This document shows positions 11,392 to 23,459 of a DNA stretch of 64,000 nucleotides, in pieces; position 1 is the first letter of the stretch, and each line of letters begins with the position of its first letter. The notes beneath the pieces are model-generated. The model saw nothing but the letters and a program-made list of their open reading frames with translations, had not been told where the DNA came from and did not search any database. Source of the DNA: Golubevia sp. BC0850 (taxonomy: Eukaryota > Basidiomycota > Exobasidiomycetes > Golubeviales > Golubeviaceae); assembly GCA_012976225.1 (NCBI GenBank), contig JAAVVG010000004.1, forward strand, positions 310,001-374,000, given 5' to 3'. The position numbers and the translations under genes were made by a program.

Positions 11392-12935
11392 AGCTTGAAT
11401 TTGAAGAGAAATAGAGAGGGAGAAAATCGGGAGAGAAGAAGAAAGAGCAGAGGAAAAGCTCGAAAATCGTTCTGAGCATGTGAGTTTGTGACTCGACTTC
11501 GTCTACTTTCTTCTTCAACACTTCTTTTCCACCCGAATTTGTTTCAACCCAAATTTGCCATCTTTTCCTGGTCTTATCATTGAATGGCACTCGTTAACTT
11601 AAATCAAGGGACCCACCGCTTCAAACAATCGTCGCAATCGACTTATCCCTGCCCAGTTTCCCTCATCTTTCTCTCTCATCTTCTTTAAATCCAACCTTTG
11701 GTCCCGTATCCCAGACTGAAGGAGTCAGTTCCAGGGCCCAGATAGCGCAGACGAAAGAACTGTGGGAGGTACGCCAAAAAGGGGTTTAGACCGGCCCAAG
11801 CTTTTGCTTGTAACGCTTTTTATCAAACTAGAAAGAAAAGTTGTCAGAGAAGTGCGGACTCAGGAAAGACCTTCTCCAGCGGAGGGCTACCGTTCTGTTA
11901 GAAGCGAAGCCACTTATTCCCTTCTGGGGAGTAAATCCGACAGACTTGGTGGACTGAATAAGGAACTAGGTCCATCCCTTATCAGCCTTTGTTCCATTTT
12001 GAGAAGATTTAGAACCTCCTTCGAAGAGCAGGAGGACTGGATACACAGGAGGACTTACTTTTTGTTTTGAAGTAGTCTCTCTTTTGCCACCTCGACTGTA
12101 CACTGTTCACGTCAAAGACCGTCTCTACGCTCCAAGTCAGCATGTTCCTCCTGTAAAAGTATGTACAAATTATTGGATAGGAGCTGAAATGTTGAAGTCA
12201 TTACCTTGACTTGGGGAGTGAAGGATAAACTTGTGAGGTGAGGATCCGCATCTCTCTCTTTCATCACGAATCTGGAAGCTGGAGTGTTGCCTGGTGAATA
12301 GAAAGACCCCTCTCTAAGGCCTCAAATAGAATTTTGATGACCGTAAGTTGAGGGTAAGTCAGAAGGCAAGCGGGGAACTCATTGTTCGCAGCCTGTTGAC
12401 AAGAATTTGACCTGTCTCTCGAAGTCCCGAGGGGATCAGAGAAGACTGTTTGTGCCTTTAGAAGATGTCCAGACTCAGGCTCAGATCTGGGGAAAAGATT
12501 TAATTTGGAGGAGCTTCAGGGGTGGATGGGATGAAAGAGGTGGTAGTTGGGATAAGAAAGAAGAGAGATTCGAGAATCCTTGGCCACAGCGTTTTAAGAC
12601 TTACTCCCGCCGCATGGCTCTGAATCTTTTTTTTGGACACACAGCAAACAAATGTTGTAAAATTTCAAAAATCGACTTCCCTCCAATAACTTGTCTTTGA
12701 GATCAAGTTCTGGGAGAGTGATGTCATCTCTCCCACTTACACTCTCAAAACCTCGCACCCACCCCTCCTCTAAATTTCAGTGTACCTGCACAGCCTCTGG
12801 AAGCGATCGGATTATTAAGTCTCAATAAATGATACTTAAGCGGAGGTATCTACTTCTCTCAATCACCCTTTCTTCTTTCTCCTCGTCCTCACCATGGAAA
12901 CCTACAGCACTCAACTCACAACTTTCTTTTGAGAG
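11392..12935. other. Gene-poor stretch with one exon-like fragment
   Basis: No full gene is supported. The longest plus-strand frame (11762-12070) has no recognisable features. At about 12073-12157 a protein-like segment (RLYTVHVKDRLYAPSQ) ends exactly at a GTATGT donor, so it could be a leftover or unlinked exon. The remainder is short frames only. Together with the degenerate BTB-like gene next door, this looks like a decaying accessory stretch. Confidence 0.4.
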
Positions 12936-14905
12936 ATGGCGATGGGAAGGAAACAAGTAAGTTATCTTTTGGCATTGTCGAAAGAAAGCAAGTCAAGAGA
13001 AAGGTATCTGAGTGTCTCAAAGCCACCCAAACTCCAAACTCAATTGTTTCCTTCGTCCTTCTTTCTAGCTGATGTGGCAACAGCCAAGTTCGAAGATGTC
13101 AAGTCCATTCATGGTACTGCTGAAGACGACGTTGAGTAAGTTAGCGACCCCAAGCTCTCTTTGCTGACATGCACTGTGACTTTCGTCAGGATTAAAGTGA
13201 GTCTTCGCACGTGTTCCTGTTTCTCTTTTATCGACGCACAGAGTACTTTTCAATTGATCTCAATCATTCCTCACCAAGATTCTGCTTCTCAATGGAACGC
13301 GGAAAGCTCAAGCGAGCCGGTCCCACAAGTCGTCGCTTTGGAATCTTAATTGGATTTGTAGGAAGCGAGAGGAAGATCTCAATTTGGCGATCTTCTGCCC
13401 TGAAAATTCGATTCCCACAGAGATTTTCCAGAACAGGATTTGAATATGATCTAAGTCTACAGAGGGATTGCCCCCGGTTCCGCCTGGGAAGGATGGAGTG
13501 AGTCTCAAGTGTTCGTCCAATTCCTGCCTCTTCACTCTCAATTCCTTCTCTCTGTTCCATATTCATCGCGGGGAATCTCACAGTTGAACATTGATCGCAG
13601 TCCTCTGAAGTCGATGGACACAATCATAAAGCTTGCCTTGAAGTGAAACTTGACGCTAAACCTGTCCTTAAGTGGCGAGGTGAAGGGAAACCAGCAGACC
13701 CTATATCAAGCGATGAAGAGCTCTCAACTACTTCCAGACCTTCGTAAATTTAACAGAGTCTTAAGAGATAATCTAAACTGTGATGTTGAGCTAGTTGCTG
13801 GGGCCGAGGGAGGTGAAAACTCGGATCAAATTCGAGTTCCTGTCCACAGGGAACTGCTACTCGATTATCAATTCTTTCGCGACAGTGAGTCCCAATACGT
13901 GCACACATTTCCTAGATTGGGAGAGATCAAGACATATATTCATCTCCTAACTCCTCTGCACCGCAGAGTTTAATACTGGTATGGCTGGGAGTTTGGCTCT
14001 GACTTCAAACCTAGTTGGAGAAGATCAGAGCTCTGATCTCAAACATGGAGATGTAACCGCTTTCGCAGTGACTCAGGGCTCCATTCTTCCAGTTGTTTCT
14101 CTAGATGTAGATTACAGAACTCTTAAAGCCTTGTACATTGCGCAGAGACCTTTCAGCTGACTCTCACTTCTTTTTTAGTATGGCGACAACATTGAGTTTT
14201 CGCTACAACATGCTTTAGAGTCGAACAAGACTCAATCCAATCTTTGCGACTCAAGAAAAGCATGGATTGCCGGAGACCCCCTGTCAGTCCTTTAACGATC
14301 AGCTCTTCTTCCAATTGGATTTTCATTTCACACAGTCGACCGTCTCCCCTCCCCTCCCCTCCAGTATGGCTTCGAGCGCTTCCGCGCCTTAGCAGCTCGC
14401 CATCTTATTCCCGCACTTTCCATAAACAACATACTTGAAGATCTAGTTCTGAACACAACCGTGAGTTTGAATTCTGGTACTCGCGCGAAGTGCTCTCTGT
14501 AGCACAGAATCTTTTTTTGACCTCCATCTTCTGTTTATGATCGATATGATTAACAGCCCATCAGCTCAGAGCTTTCCAAGATTTATCTTTCCTACGCTTC
14601 TATGGTAAGTCTATGTTAGTCGATTGCAGCATGAGACTAAAAGGCTGAACTTCGTGGGAATCATCCGAGCAGAAGATCGATTCGAGACCAGGCTTTCAGA
14701 TCTAGGACTCGAGGCTTGGAGAGTTTGAAACGGAAATTTTTAGGATTCCTCTTCATCTTAGTTTCGTTTGGTTGAAGAAGAAGGAGGAAAGCTCTGATCG
14801 ACCTTGGAGCTGATCCGTGGCCTAGAACAGATCTCGTCATCTCAGCATGTCATAAAATTCTGGCTGCGAACAAGTGCAAAAATCCCTATGATTGCTATGG
14901 AAAAG
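12936..14905 (+). pseudogene. BTB/POZ-like gene, probably degenerate
   Basis: Several coding-looking pieces lie in order with proper splice signals. 13241-13499 gives a sandwich-like stretch (YFSIDLNHSSPRFCFSMERG). 13720-13890 begins a BTB-like fold (LPDLRKFNRVLRDNLNCDVE, then VPVHRELLLDYQFF). 13969-14140 continues through an exon encoding PVVSLDVDYRTLKALYI. 14180-14270 starts YGDNIEFSLQHALE, and 14366-14460 has YGFERFRALAARHLI, like the helices after a BTB. The pieces do not join cleanly. Near 13630-13720 two good frames overlap with a one-base offset and no intron between them. At 14140-14180 the only GT donor gives the wrong phase. BTB proteins bind partners such as Cul3, but this copy may not make a whole protein. 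A set of unusual introns is the alternative. Confidence 0.4.
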
Positions 14906-14909
14906 AGAG

Positions 14910-14938
14910 AAAAAAAAAAAAAAAAAAAAAAAAAAAAA
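14910..14938. repeat. Poly-A run of 29 bases
   Basis: A pure A29 tract follows a short GAGAGA stretch downstream of the BTB-like remnant. The gene keeps its introns, so this is not the tail of a processed retrocopy. It is best read as a mononucleotide repeat. Confidence 0.85.
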
Positions 14939-15057
14939 CACCAGTGAAATCGAAAGGTGTGCTGGGATTGGAATCACAGAATTCTACAAAAGGAAGTTAT
15001 GTCGTCAAGAGGTGGGTGGTATACAAAAGATTGTTTACAAAGAATTTTCTTCTATTG

Positions 15058-16798
15058 TTAAAGTTTCAAGTTCCAAGCATTGCCATCTTCATCAACTTGA
15101 AGATTGAAATTGGAACTTATTTCTTGATTGTGAGTTGGGTTGGAACTTCCTCCGCTGATCTCTCCCTCTCCTTTAGACTTTAATTCTTCGATCTCTTGAG
15201 CAGTTAGAAATCTACCACCTTTCCCTCTTGGTCGACGCATTGCATGAGCATGCCTTGATTCGTATAGGTATGGCTTTTCGAGAGATAGAAAAAGAAAGAG
15301 GGTAGCGGGGTTTGCTGTTAGCGAGAGAGTAAGAGACTTTGAGACCACCTTGCCCAATCCCATAATAAGCAACAACTCAAAAGCAAGACAAATCGCTATA
15401 TCTGAGAGAGTAACAAGAAACGACCAGTATCAGAAAGCCAAAAACAAAGAAACTCACCTTCCCATCCTCTCCAATTCTAGTTTCCATGACAATCTCCTCT
15501 CCCTTTCCCTTCCCTTTCTTAACCTTCGGTCCATATTCCGACCAATTCTCCCATCCTTCATCAATCGCAATCTTCAAGGCCTCGGACAAAATCTCTTTAT
15601 CGTAACTCTTTTCTCCACCATTTCCATCTTTCTGAAGTTTATGTCTTAAAGTAGTATCACAAATCTCCTTGATTTTATCCTGCCACATAGATCTCCAAAT
15701 CTCTTCTTTTTCAACTTCTTTCTCATGTCTTGCATTTCTACGAGCTAAGATTCTAGAGTACTGTTTTGCATTTACGTAAAGAGGTTCATCTTCTTCGATA
15801 GTTGTGGTTGGTTTGAGATCTACTGGATATTGATGATTGACTTCGACTTCTCCATCTAGATCCTGTTTGGCCTTTTCTTTGGGTGGTCGTTTTCTTTTCT
15901 TTTTGGGATTAGTTTGAGGTTGAGGCGGTTGATTCTGTAATTCTTGATCTTGATCAATTTCTAATCCGACGTCTAAAATCGCATCCACTTCTTCGGATCT
16001 ATTCTCTTGTCTAATGAAAGTATGATTATGGTTCTGATTCTTGATTTGACTTGACCGTGTTGACATCATTTGTTCTTGATTTTCTTGATCAAGACCTTCT
16101 GGAGAAGGGTTATTTAACCAACCTCCAACGTCGATATCCTCTTCTGCTTGATCTTCAACTGATCGTTGAAAGTTTATTGAGACATCAACATCTGAATTGA
16201 ATCTCCTTCGTTTGGTTTCGAGTGGATTGGTAGAGTCAGATCTCCTGGTGTTAGATCTTGAATGATTAGGTCTAATCATTCCACCTGAACCTGAATCATC
16301 ATCGTCTCGATCATGAAGATGAAGGTGATGACCATGAAGAGTTTGTAAAGGAGGTAGTTGACGTGAATGAGAATCAGAAAGGAATGGGGATTGAGATTGA
16401 TGAAGAGGGTTGAAGTTATGATTATTTGAAGGATGATTGTAGAGAGAATGAGAATATTGAGAAGAAGCTTGGTTGGAAGGATGACCTACGAAAAGTGCAT
16501 CTGAAGATGATGATACTGAATTGTTGTTCTGACAATTCAAAAGAGAAGATTACAGAAGGTTTGGGAATCAGTTCAAGTCTCATTCCTTTGCTTTGGCTTG
16601 CTTGCCACTTTCTTCTGAATCTTCCTTCAATCATACCTCGCCTACCGGCCCAGCTTCCCGCTACCTCCTTCTGATTTCTATTCAGCTATTACTCTGATTC
16701 TTACTCACATCAAGTAGCCAACCAAATCCCTGAGGCTGACGCTGCGGCTGTGTTGGTTGCCTTTGCTCTTCCCTCTGTTGTTCTCTCAGGTAATCCAT
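15058..16798 (-). CDS. HAP2: CCAAT-binding factor subunit HAP2/NF-YA with split DNA-binding region
   Basis: HAP2 is the sequence-specific subunit of the CCAAT-binding complex, which in fungi controls respiratory, iron and nitrogen genes. Exons (minus strand) are 16798-16709, 16528-15458 and 15273-15058, giving 458 residues with all joins in frame. Exon 1 (MDYLREQQREEQRQ) comes from its own ATG and a GTGAGT donor. Helix A1, which binds HAP3/HAP5, reads YVNAKQYSRILARRNAR (about residues 281-297). The DNA-contact part A2 reads PYLYESRHAHAMRRPRGKGG followed by RFL (from about 388). In other HAP2/NF-YA proteins about 14 residues separate these blocks; here there are 90. The extra sequence is open, has no internal GTGAGT/GTAAGT donor, and ends at the last intron. 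The N-terminal half is rich in His, Asn, Ser and Gln, like an activation region. Confidence 0.9.
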
Positions 16799-17534
16799 CT
16801 TAATCACCTCTTTACCCTCCAATCGTCGCTTCTTGGCTTCTGTCTGAGCTCTTTATACTTCTCAGTTGAAAGGAAAGAGTCGTTCTTAGAAGCTTTGGAA
16901 GCCCTTGCTGTGTGGAAAAATGAGAGGTTGAAGTGTTAGAGAGCAAGATAATCTGATCGATAAGAGAGCAAGAGACAACTAGCTCAAATACTGTCAGATT
17001 CTACCGTTTGTCTATACGGCTACTCTTTTGTGACAGGTCAAAAAGGCATAGAATTCAAATTTGACCTCTTCAGGAAGTCTACGGCAAGGATTAGGCAGGG
17101 AACAGACCTGACATTCCCCCGGGGGGGGGGCTGCAAGCAGATCTGCCCTTGTTCTGTCCACCCGTCGCCACCTAACAATCAGACGAGTTCAGGAGAAGGC
17201 CGAAAAGTTTCCAAATCCTCACGAGCCGAGGTCAGTCAAATAGGTCCAGGAGAGCAGCATCGAAAATGCTAGAAGACTTCACGCAGCATCCTCTCTCTCT
17301 CTCTTTTTTCTCCTTCCAATCTGAAAAAAGGGGCCTAGCTTGCGCTCTAGGAGGAAAAATTCATCCGTTGATATGCGGTGTTGATCTCTGAACTTGAATC
17401 TCATTTCTCTATTCACTTTGAACATGAAACCACTAAATCTCATCTCCACCCTTCAGGATCCCTTCCTCCCCTCTCTCTCCAAATCCACTCGCAAGCCATC
17501 CTGAACTTTAAAGTAATATCTCCCATTTGAGTGT
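16799..17534. other. Intergenic, upstream of HAP2
   Basis: No gene is supported. It holds the HAP2 promoter, and beyond that sequence downstream of the complex I subunit gene. At 17116-17130 a C5G10 run occurs. Frames here are short and lack family features. Confidence 0.4.
17116..17130. repeat. C5G10 homopolymer junction
   Basis: Five C are followed directly by ten G, which could fold back or cause polymerase errors. No regulatory role is evident. Confidence 0.8.
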
Positions 17535-18354
17535 TTAGGCACTTCCACCACTTGAAAGTAACTGCTGAACTCTAGATTGAACTTCTGAAGATGATAAACC
17601 GTCTAGAGAAACTGATTGCTCTCTTCCTAGCTCTGAGAAATTTGAAGGATGAAGAAGAAAATCGATTTCAAGATCATGAATAGGGGTGATTGAAGTTTGA
17701 GTTTGACGTTGAGTTTTGAAGGGAGAAGGTGCCATTGAGGAAGTGAATTTGAACGAGAGATTTCGAGTTAGAGAATCGAGTTGAGAGGTTTGTGATTTCG
17801 AGGGGGATTGATATTTGGAAGATCGGAGAGCAATAGTTGAAGATGGAAAAAAAGGGGATTGAGAATAGATCAGTAGGAGCACTCACTAGTGAGAGGAAGA
17901 AGGGTGAGGACTAGAGAGAGTGGGAGTAGCCAGAGGTCTTTGCAACCTCTCTTCTTTGAGGTCAAAAAGGTTTCAACAGACATATATTTCTCCAGTCAAA
18001 TCGCTCTTTGTCTCCAACTCGATCGAACCTGAGCCCAGTTGCGAGATCCACTCTACACTTCACCTTCTCTACCTCGAAGCCAGCCCACCACCCACCACTC
18101 CCTCCCCGCTTTTTAACGCAATCTCTCGCTTTTTCGGTCTCTCTGGTATGGGTCTACTCACCGAACCTAGCCCAAGCAGTAGCTCTTACACCCTGAGCCT
18201 CCCTAATCAAAAGAGGTAGCTCTGGATTGCTCTTCTTAATGCTTGCATAGTTTTGAATCAAGAACTCCCTCGTACCAGATGATTTCGGTGAAGATTGACA
18301 AAGATGTAGTCTCACTTCTTTGAGAGCGACTGGAAGTTTTGAGGTTAATGACAT
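17535..18354 (-). CDS. NADH:ubiquinone oxidoreductase (complex I) B8/NDUFA2-type subunit
   Basis: This is an accessory subunit of mitochondrial complex I with a thioredoxin-like fold (L51/S25/CI-B8 family). Exon 1 is 18354-18162 and exon 2 about 17626-17535, giving 94 residues against about 99 in mammals. Exon 1 starts MSLTSKLPVALKEVRLHLCQ and contains SSGTREFLIQNYASIKKSNP and ELPLLIREAQGVRATAWARF, which matches the family block by block (human has DLPILIREC and WARYAFG). Exon 2 continues REQSVSLDGLSSSEVQSRV, as in the mammalian C terminus. Two acceptors six bases apart both keep the frame. The intron is about 535 bp, long for this window, and contains an open frame that I take as chance. Confidence 0.8.
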
Positions 18355-18573
18355 TTGGCTTTTGAGGAATTGGATATTGATGCGATGATGTTCGAGGAGA
18401 GAAGCACCGTTTGGCTGCAGCAGTGCCAATCAGCTCTTTAGCAGATACCTCAAATCACAATCTTGGCCCTTCCACTTCTCATTGAATCAGACTTTGGAAG
18501 AATACCAAGGAATCAGAACCGGAAGGAAAGCTGAGAGGAATAGGATCAGTCCAGTCACTTCCTTTGCCAGAAG

Positions 18574-21500
18574 ATGGAATCTTACTGGTCGAGGTTCTCT
18601 TCCCTTGTAGCAACTTCCTCAAATAATTCAACTTCAAATTCAAATTCTAATTCCAACACATCCAATAATCCAAGTTCGCCAGGCTCGACCACGTTCTCAA
18701 ACTTAGTAGCTAACGTTGGTAGAAGGAATCGAACTAGAAGTAGAACTTCAAGCTCATCCGCTTTCAACAGATCAAAGTCAAACAAAGATCCTTTAACTCA
18801 ATTCTCAAGTGATTGGAATTCCATTAAGGTAAGATTTGGTTACAATCAGAAGCTATCTTTGATTAGACCAGAGCAGCTCATTCGCTTTCTCTCTCTCTCT
18901 CCAATCTCTCCAATCCCCCAAACAGTCGAACCTCGATACTCCTGATCAATCAGCTCTGCATCATGGAATCTCAAGGACAGATATACCAATCAGATTGACA
19001 AATCTGTTGGATGCTCTCGTGTTGGAGGAGAATGGAGAGACGACCAACGCTCTAGCAGCTGATAGCGCTACTCCTGGAGGTGGAACTGGCATGGGAAGTT
19101 GTATGGAGTTCGTCTTACGAGAACGAGGTGAGTCACAAAGAAGATTCCAATCGAGAGATGGGTCGAGTTGGAACTTGGGAGGCTCAGCTGAGCAGACGCA
19201 AGGTAGCTTGAGATCTCCATTGATAAGGATCAATAGTCCATACCGGCTTTGCAATCGCTCTAGGCCATTGACTCGTAATGGAACATCCAAACTGAAGTAG
19301 ACGTCTGTAGAGTACTGTTCTCTTGCCAAGTCTTTGCTTGTTGACACTTTTGCCTCTCTCCCTCCTTCTTCTACCTCAGTCCTACATCATTTAGTGGTTC
19401 TCTCCCTCCAAGATCGACCTTCAGGTATCCTTTCAGAAGTCATTAAATTCTTTTCATCCTTAATAGTTCTTCTAGATTCTTCTTTCTTAGCTCGTCAAGC
19501 AGTCCACAGACCCCTAGTCAAACTATTAAAAGGTTGTGTTGGAGATGAAGCCGGATCAACTGAAGAAGATCAAGACTGGCAAGAAGATGAAGATTCAAGT
19601 AGAGGATTTGGGAATTTCAACAAAATAGGAACTAAAGAAGCAGAGATTTATGAACCCGATTTAGTAGATCTAATGTGTCACATTGCAGGAAGGGTTAGAG
19701 CAGATCCAGGCTTACTTTTGATTTTCTTTCAACCTCCAGTCACGATTTCCAACACTTCTAGCGAACTGGCATTGTCTTTGAATAGGAGCTCGATGGAAAA
19801 TGATAGACCTTCTTCTCCTAATCAAAGTGATACTGCTTCTATCGATACTCTTCAACCTTCAAAACCAAATTTTTTGGAACCTTCTTTGTTAGATCCTAAT
19901 TCTGGATTAAGAGACCAAATAGTCTTTGAGCCAGATGCTTTCCCTTTATTCTCATATCTTTTAAGGTTTGCTCATCGAGAAGGAAGGGTTGGCGATCTTG
20001 CAAGAGCCGGACTGGGTTTCGTGATGGATGTGTCCTTTGGTTTGGGATCTTCTTCTTCAAGCTCAAATTCAATCGAGATTTCAGAAGAAATCAACTCTTT
20101 GTCTGCCAGATCAAGTCTATCCTCTTACATCTTGAACTCTGACTTCTCAGACGTTTTAGGAGCTGGTTTAGGTGCCGTATATGGATTACTTCCAACTAAA
20201 TTAGCAATTCTAAGGTCTTCAACTGAAAATCAGGACGATGTGCCTTCGAATGCTACTGCTGGAGCCAGCATGCTTGGGGGCGGAATGTCTTTGGGAGCTG
20301 GAGGCGGAACTGGTGGACTTGAGAGTGAAGGACTGGAGGAATTACAGAAGCTGGAAGAATTAGGAATCGAAGCTTCAACTAGTAAGACACTCAAGCAGCA
20401 AATCGATCTTTTGGTTGGCATGTTGGAATTTTCTCAAACAATTACTAGAAAAGCTAAAGTCGTCTCCTCTTCAATCACTTCTGATCCTCTCCATGGAGAA
20501 AACCCAATAATTCAAACTTCTAAGGCGGAAATCTCTAGAAATTCAAAAGCCTTGTTAAACAAAATCTCTCAGTCGATCAAGAATCTGTTCCTTCAAAACG
20601 TCCTCTATCCTAGCTTATTGGAATGCTCAAATTTAGATGGAAGTGCAGTCGCTGTGATGTCTTATTTGGAACTAGTTCTTAATGTTCTGAAAGGAGAGGG
20701 TGAAGGTGAAGGCGAAGGAGTGTTAGCTGAAGTGGTTCTAAGATATTTAGCTGGATGGGATGAAGAGGAACTCGAAGATCTCTCTTTTGAGAACCATTTC
20801 ACTGGTGGAATCATCTCTTTGGATTCGGACAATTACGAAAACGAACAAGTTCCAGATTCTCCTACTACTGTCAAGAGAAATCGAAGAAAGTCAGCTGCTC
20901 TACTTAGCCTGGAAGATAATCACGAAACAAAAGCTAAGAGTAGAGGCAATGAAGTTCCCTACTTTAGCGAAGCTCTTGGAAGGTATACAGTTCAAGACTT
21001 AATTGGTGATCATCTAAAGCTGCCTCCTCCAGCAACAATTCCCTCAAAACCTAGCTCTTCTCAACCCGACTCCCCTGAAACTCTCAATCAAGCTTGCGCA
21101 GCTGCAGCTCTCAGACTCGCCAGAACACTGATAGTCAAACATGGAAGATTTACAACCAAAGCCTTGTTGAAAGTGGAGGTTAAAGATGGAGCAACTGCCT
21201 TCCCTTGGCCTTTCTCTCCGACTCCTCAAGACCCAGAGAAGGAGGACGAAGCATTAGAGAAGAGGGAACCCGAGTCGATCAAGGAGGGCGAAGATTTGGA
21301 TGAAGAGTTCGTCTATCCTGGAATGGCAATTGAGGTGAAAGACAATCCTTGGTCTGCAATCCTTTCATCTGGTCGCTCTCAAAAGTCTCTGTCGACTTCA
21401 AAGTCAGGATCGAGGAGTCTCATCTCTAAAGGTGGCAAGAACCTACAGACGGAAGCGATATCGCTGGATCAGCATTTGTTGGAACTGGACATCTTCTTCT

Positions 21501-23203
21501 CTTTGATCAGTTCTATAGATCCGTCTCGCTCAAATCCGAATCCCTCAAACGACTCTGAAGATTCTCAATCGCAGATAACTACTACCGGGTATGAGAATTA
21601 CCTAATAGACGCTGAAGACGCTCTGTCCAATGAAAGTACTTACAGAGAAGGGATGAGAGTTCTGGAAGAGGGAATGGAGGTCGCTCATTCTAATTTGATC
21701 TCTTCTTCAAACACTTCAACAAATCGAACTCATTCAATGAAGCGATCTTCATCTCAATCGCTTGCTGGTAGATCTCCTTCAAGGATCAGAGGAATTTCAA
21801 AATCTTCAAGTCATGGCTCCTTGTCTTCCAAATTCTACCTCCAGAGAAATCAAGACCCTTTCAGATCCCAACTTGAACATCATCGTTTCTCTTCCTCAGA
21901 TCCTTTCCTTCGAAATCTATTGGACGCCATGACTCACTTCTTTGAGCATTCGCCAGAACTCAATGTGGCTCTTACGGGAACTCTGGCTAGTTTGGCTCTA
22001 TGTCCTTACAGATCTTTGGAAGGTTGGCTGACTTTCGAGCAGAAGAAAGAAGATCCCACCCACTCCGAAGAAGTCAAAGATGTTGAGATTGGAGAAGCTG
22101 ATCAAGCAGAAGAACTTTCAGAAGACGATACGATAGATCAAAAGCTAAGGAATGCTTCTCTTTGGATTTCAGGTCAAAGGAAAAAGAAGAAGAAAAGTTC
22201 AAAGAATCAATCAGACCTTTCTCCTTTGGAAGGATCTACTGTTCCTATCATCTTGAATCTTTTACGATCTTTAGCAAAACAAGTCCAAAGCTATAGAAAG
22301 GAGATTCCAAACTTTGATTCTTATCTAGCGGAAAGGAGAAAAGGTTTAATGTTTGTTGAGAATTTAAATGATGCTTTAGGTCTAGATAGTATAGCTGATG
22401 ATGGAGAAGATGGAAAGCAAGAAGAGAAAGGAATTGGTCCCAGTCTTTGTGTGCCTCAAGTCTCAAATCTTGAGACTGAGAGGTATTGGAAAGAATTGGG
22501 AATACAAATAGAAGAAGAGGATGAAAAGGAAGAAGAAATTAGTCATCCAGTTCCAACCCCTCCAGTAGACCTAGCCCTAACATCGGGTCAGTCGGATGCG
22601 TCAAAAGATGCCGAAGCTGAAGAACCTCAAGTCTCGAAGGTCAATCCCCCTGCGAAAAGAGAAGGATTTGCAAGGTTCTTCGGTCGACCAAATAAATCTA
22701 CTGAACCAAAGAAAGATGAGAAACCTGAATTCTCTACCGAGACTACCCTCGTCACTCCTTTCGCTCAACATTATTCTCAAACTGCTAGTATCATTCTCCG
22801 ACCTAGGATCGCTCGTCTACCAGAAGGCGATTGGACGATCCAGATCTCTCCAATTGCAGATGTTTCGATTTCTACTTCCAAATCTCCATCACCAGAACCC
22901 ATCGAAGTAGATCTCAAACCAAAGAAGAGGACTAGATTCTTGGAAGAAGTTTCGAGTACCGATGGAGAAAGTAAAGGAAAAGGAAAAGGAAAGAGGAAAG
23001 CAAGGAAAAGTCAAGATGGTTTTTCATATCCTGGAGATGAATCAGATGAAGAAGAGGAAGATGAAGTTTTCAAGGGAGCAACTGTTACTTTGTCTTCTGT
23101 CTTAGACAATGTAGTCGTTCTTGAAGAGGCTATCAAGGAATTGGTGGCTATCGTTCAAACTAGAAGGAACTTTGGTGTTGATGCAGTGAGGATCGTCGTT
23201 TGA
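18574..23203 (+). CDS. FHIP family protein (RAI16-like, FTS-Hook-FHIP complex subunit)
   Basis: FHIP proteins link the dynein adaptor Hook to early endosomes; Aspergillus FhipA does this in hyphae. Exons are 18574-18828, 18926-19127 and 19311-23203, giving 1,449 residues with all phases matching. The N terminus starts MESYWSRFSSLV and then has a Ser/Asn/Thr-rich linker. The conserved part lies at about residues 86-260, with IPIRLTNLLDALVLEE, CMEFVLRER, a helical FFSSLIVLLDSSFL block, RPLVKLLKGC and YEPDLVDLMCHIAGRVR followed by ADPGLLLIFF. A later block, FLRNLLDAMTHFFEHSPELN, followed by LTGTLASLALCP, matches the second conserved FHIP region. Long acidic and Ser-rich insertions make the protein larger than most animal members. 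It is convergent with the FG-repeat gene. Confidence 0.8.
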
Positions 23204-23459
23204 ACCCAATTTTCAAATACCCACTCATTTAATTTCAATCTCACTCCACACTATTTCCACGCAATTTGAATTGAATCGAGAAAATTGGAAAACACAGACT
23301 GAGAAATCTAATTCGTTGATGCGTTGCTTTGAGAGGACACAAATTTGGATTACACTTTTTCTTTTGAGACTAACGAAACTAATACTTGAGCCACTAGAAT
23401 TCCTCTCAGTTTCCCCCAATCTTCCTTTCCCTTTTCCATCCGTTCCTCTAACCCTTCTC

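Noticed and set aside
11690-11800. A tRNA-like patch with short GC-rich arms
   Set aside because: No A-box/B-box pair (no GGTTCGAATCC-like element) and no cloverleaf could be drawn.
14910-14938. Poly-A run as the tail of a processed retrocopy
   Set aside because: The adjacent gene keeps splice sites and introns, and no target-site duplication is visible.
17674-17886. Open frames inside the complex I subunit intron
   Set aside because: They show only Ser/Thr/Phe-rich low-complexity translation with no family feature, and the flanking exons join in frame without them.
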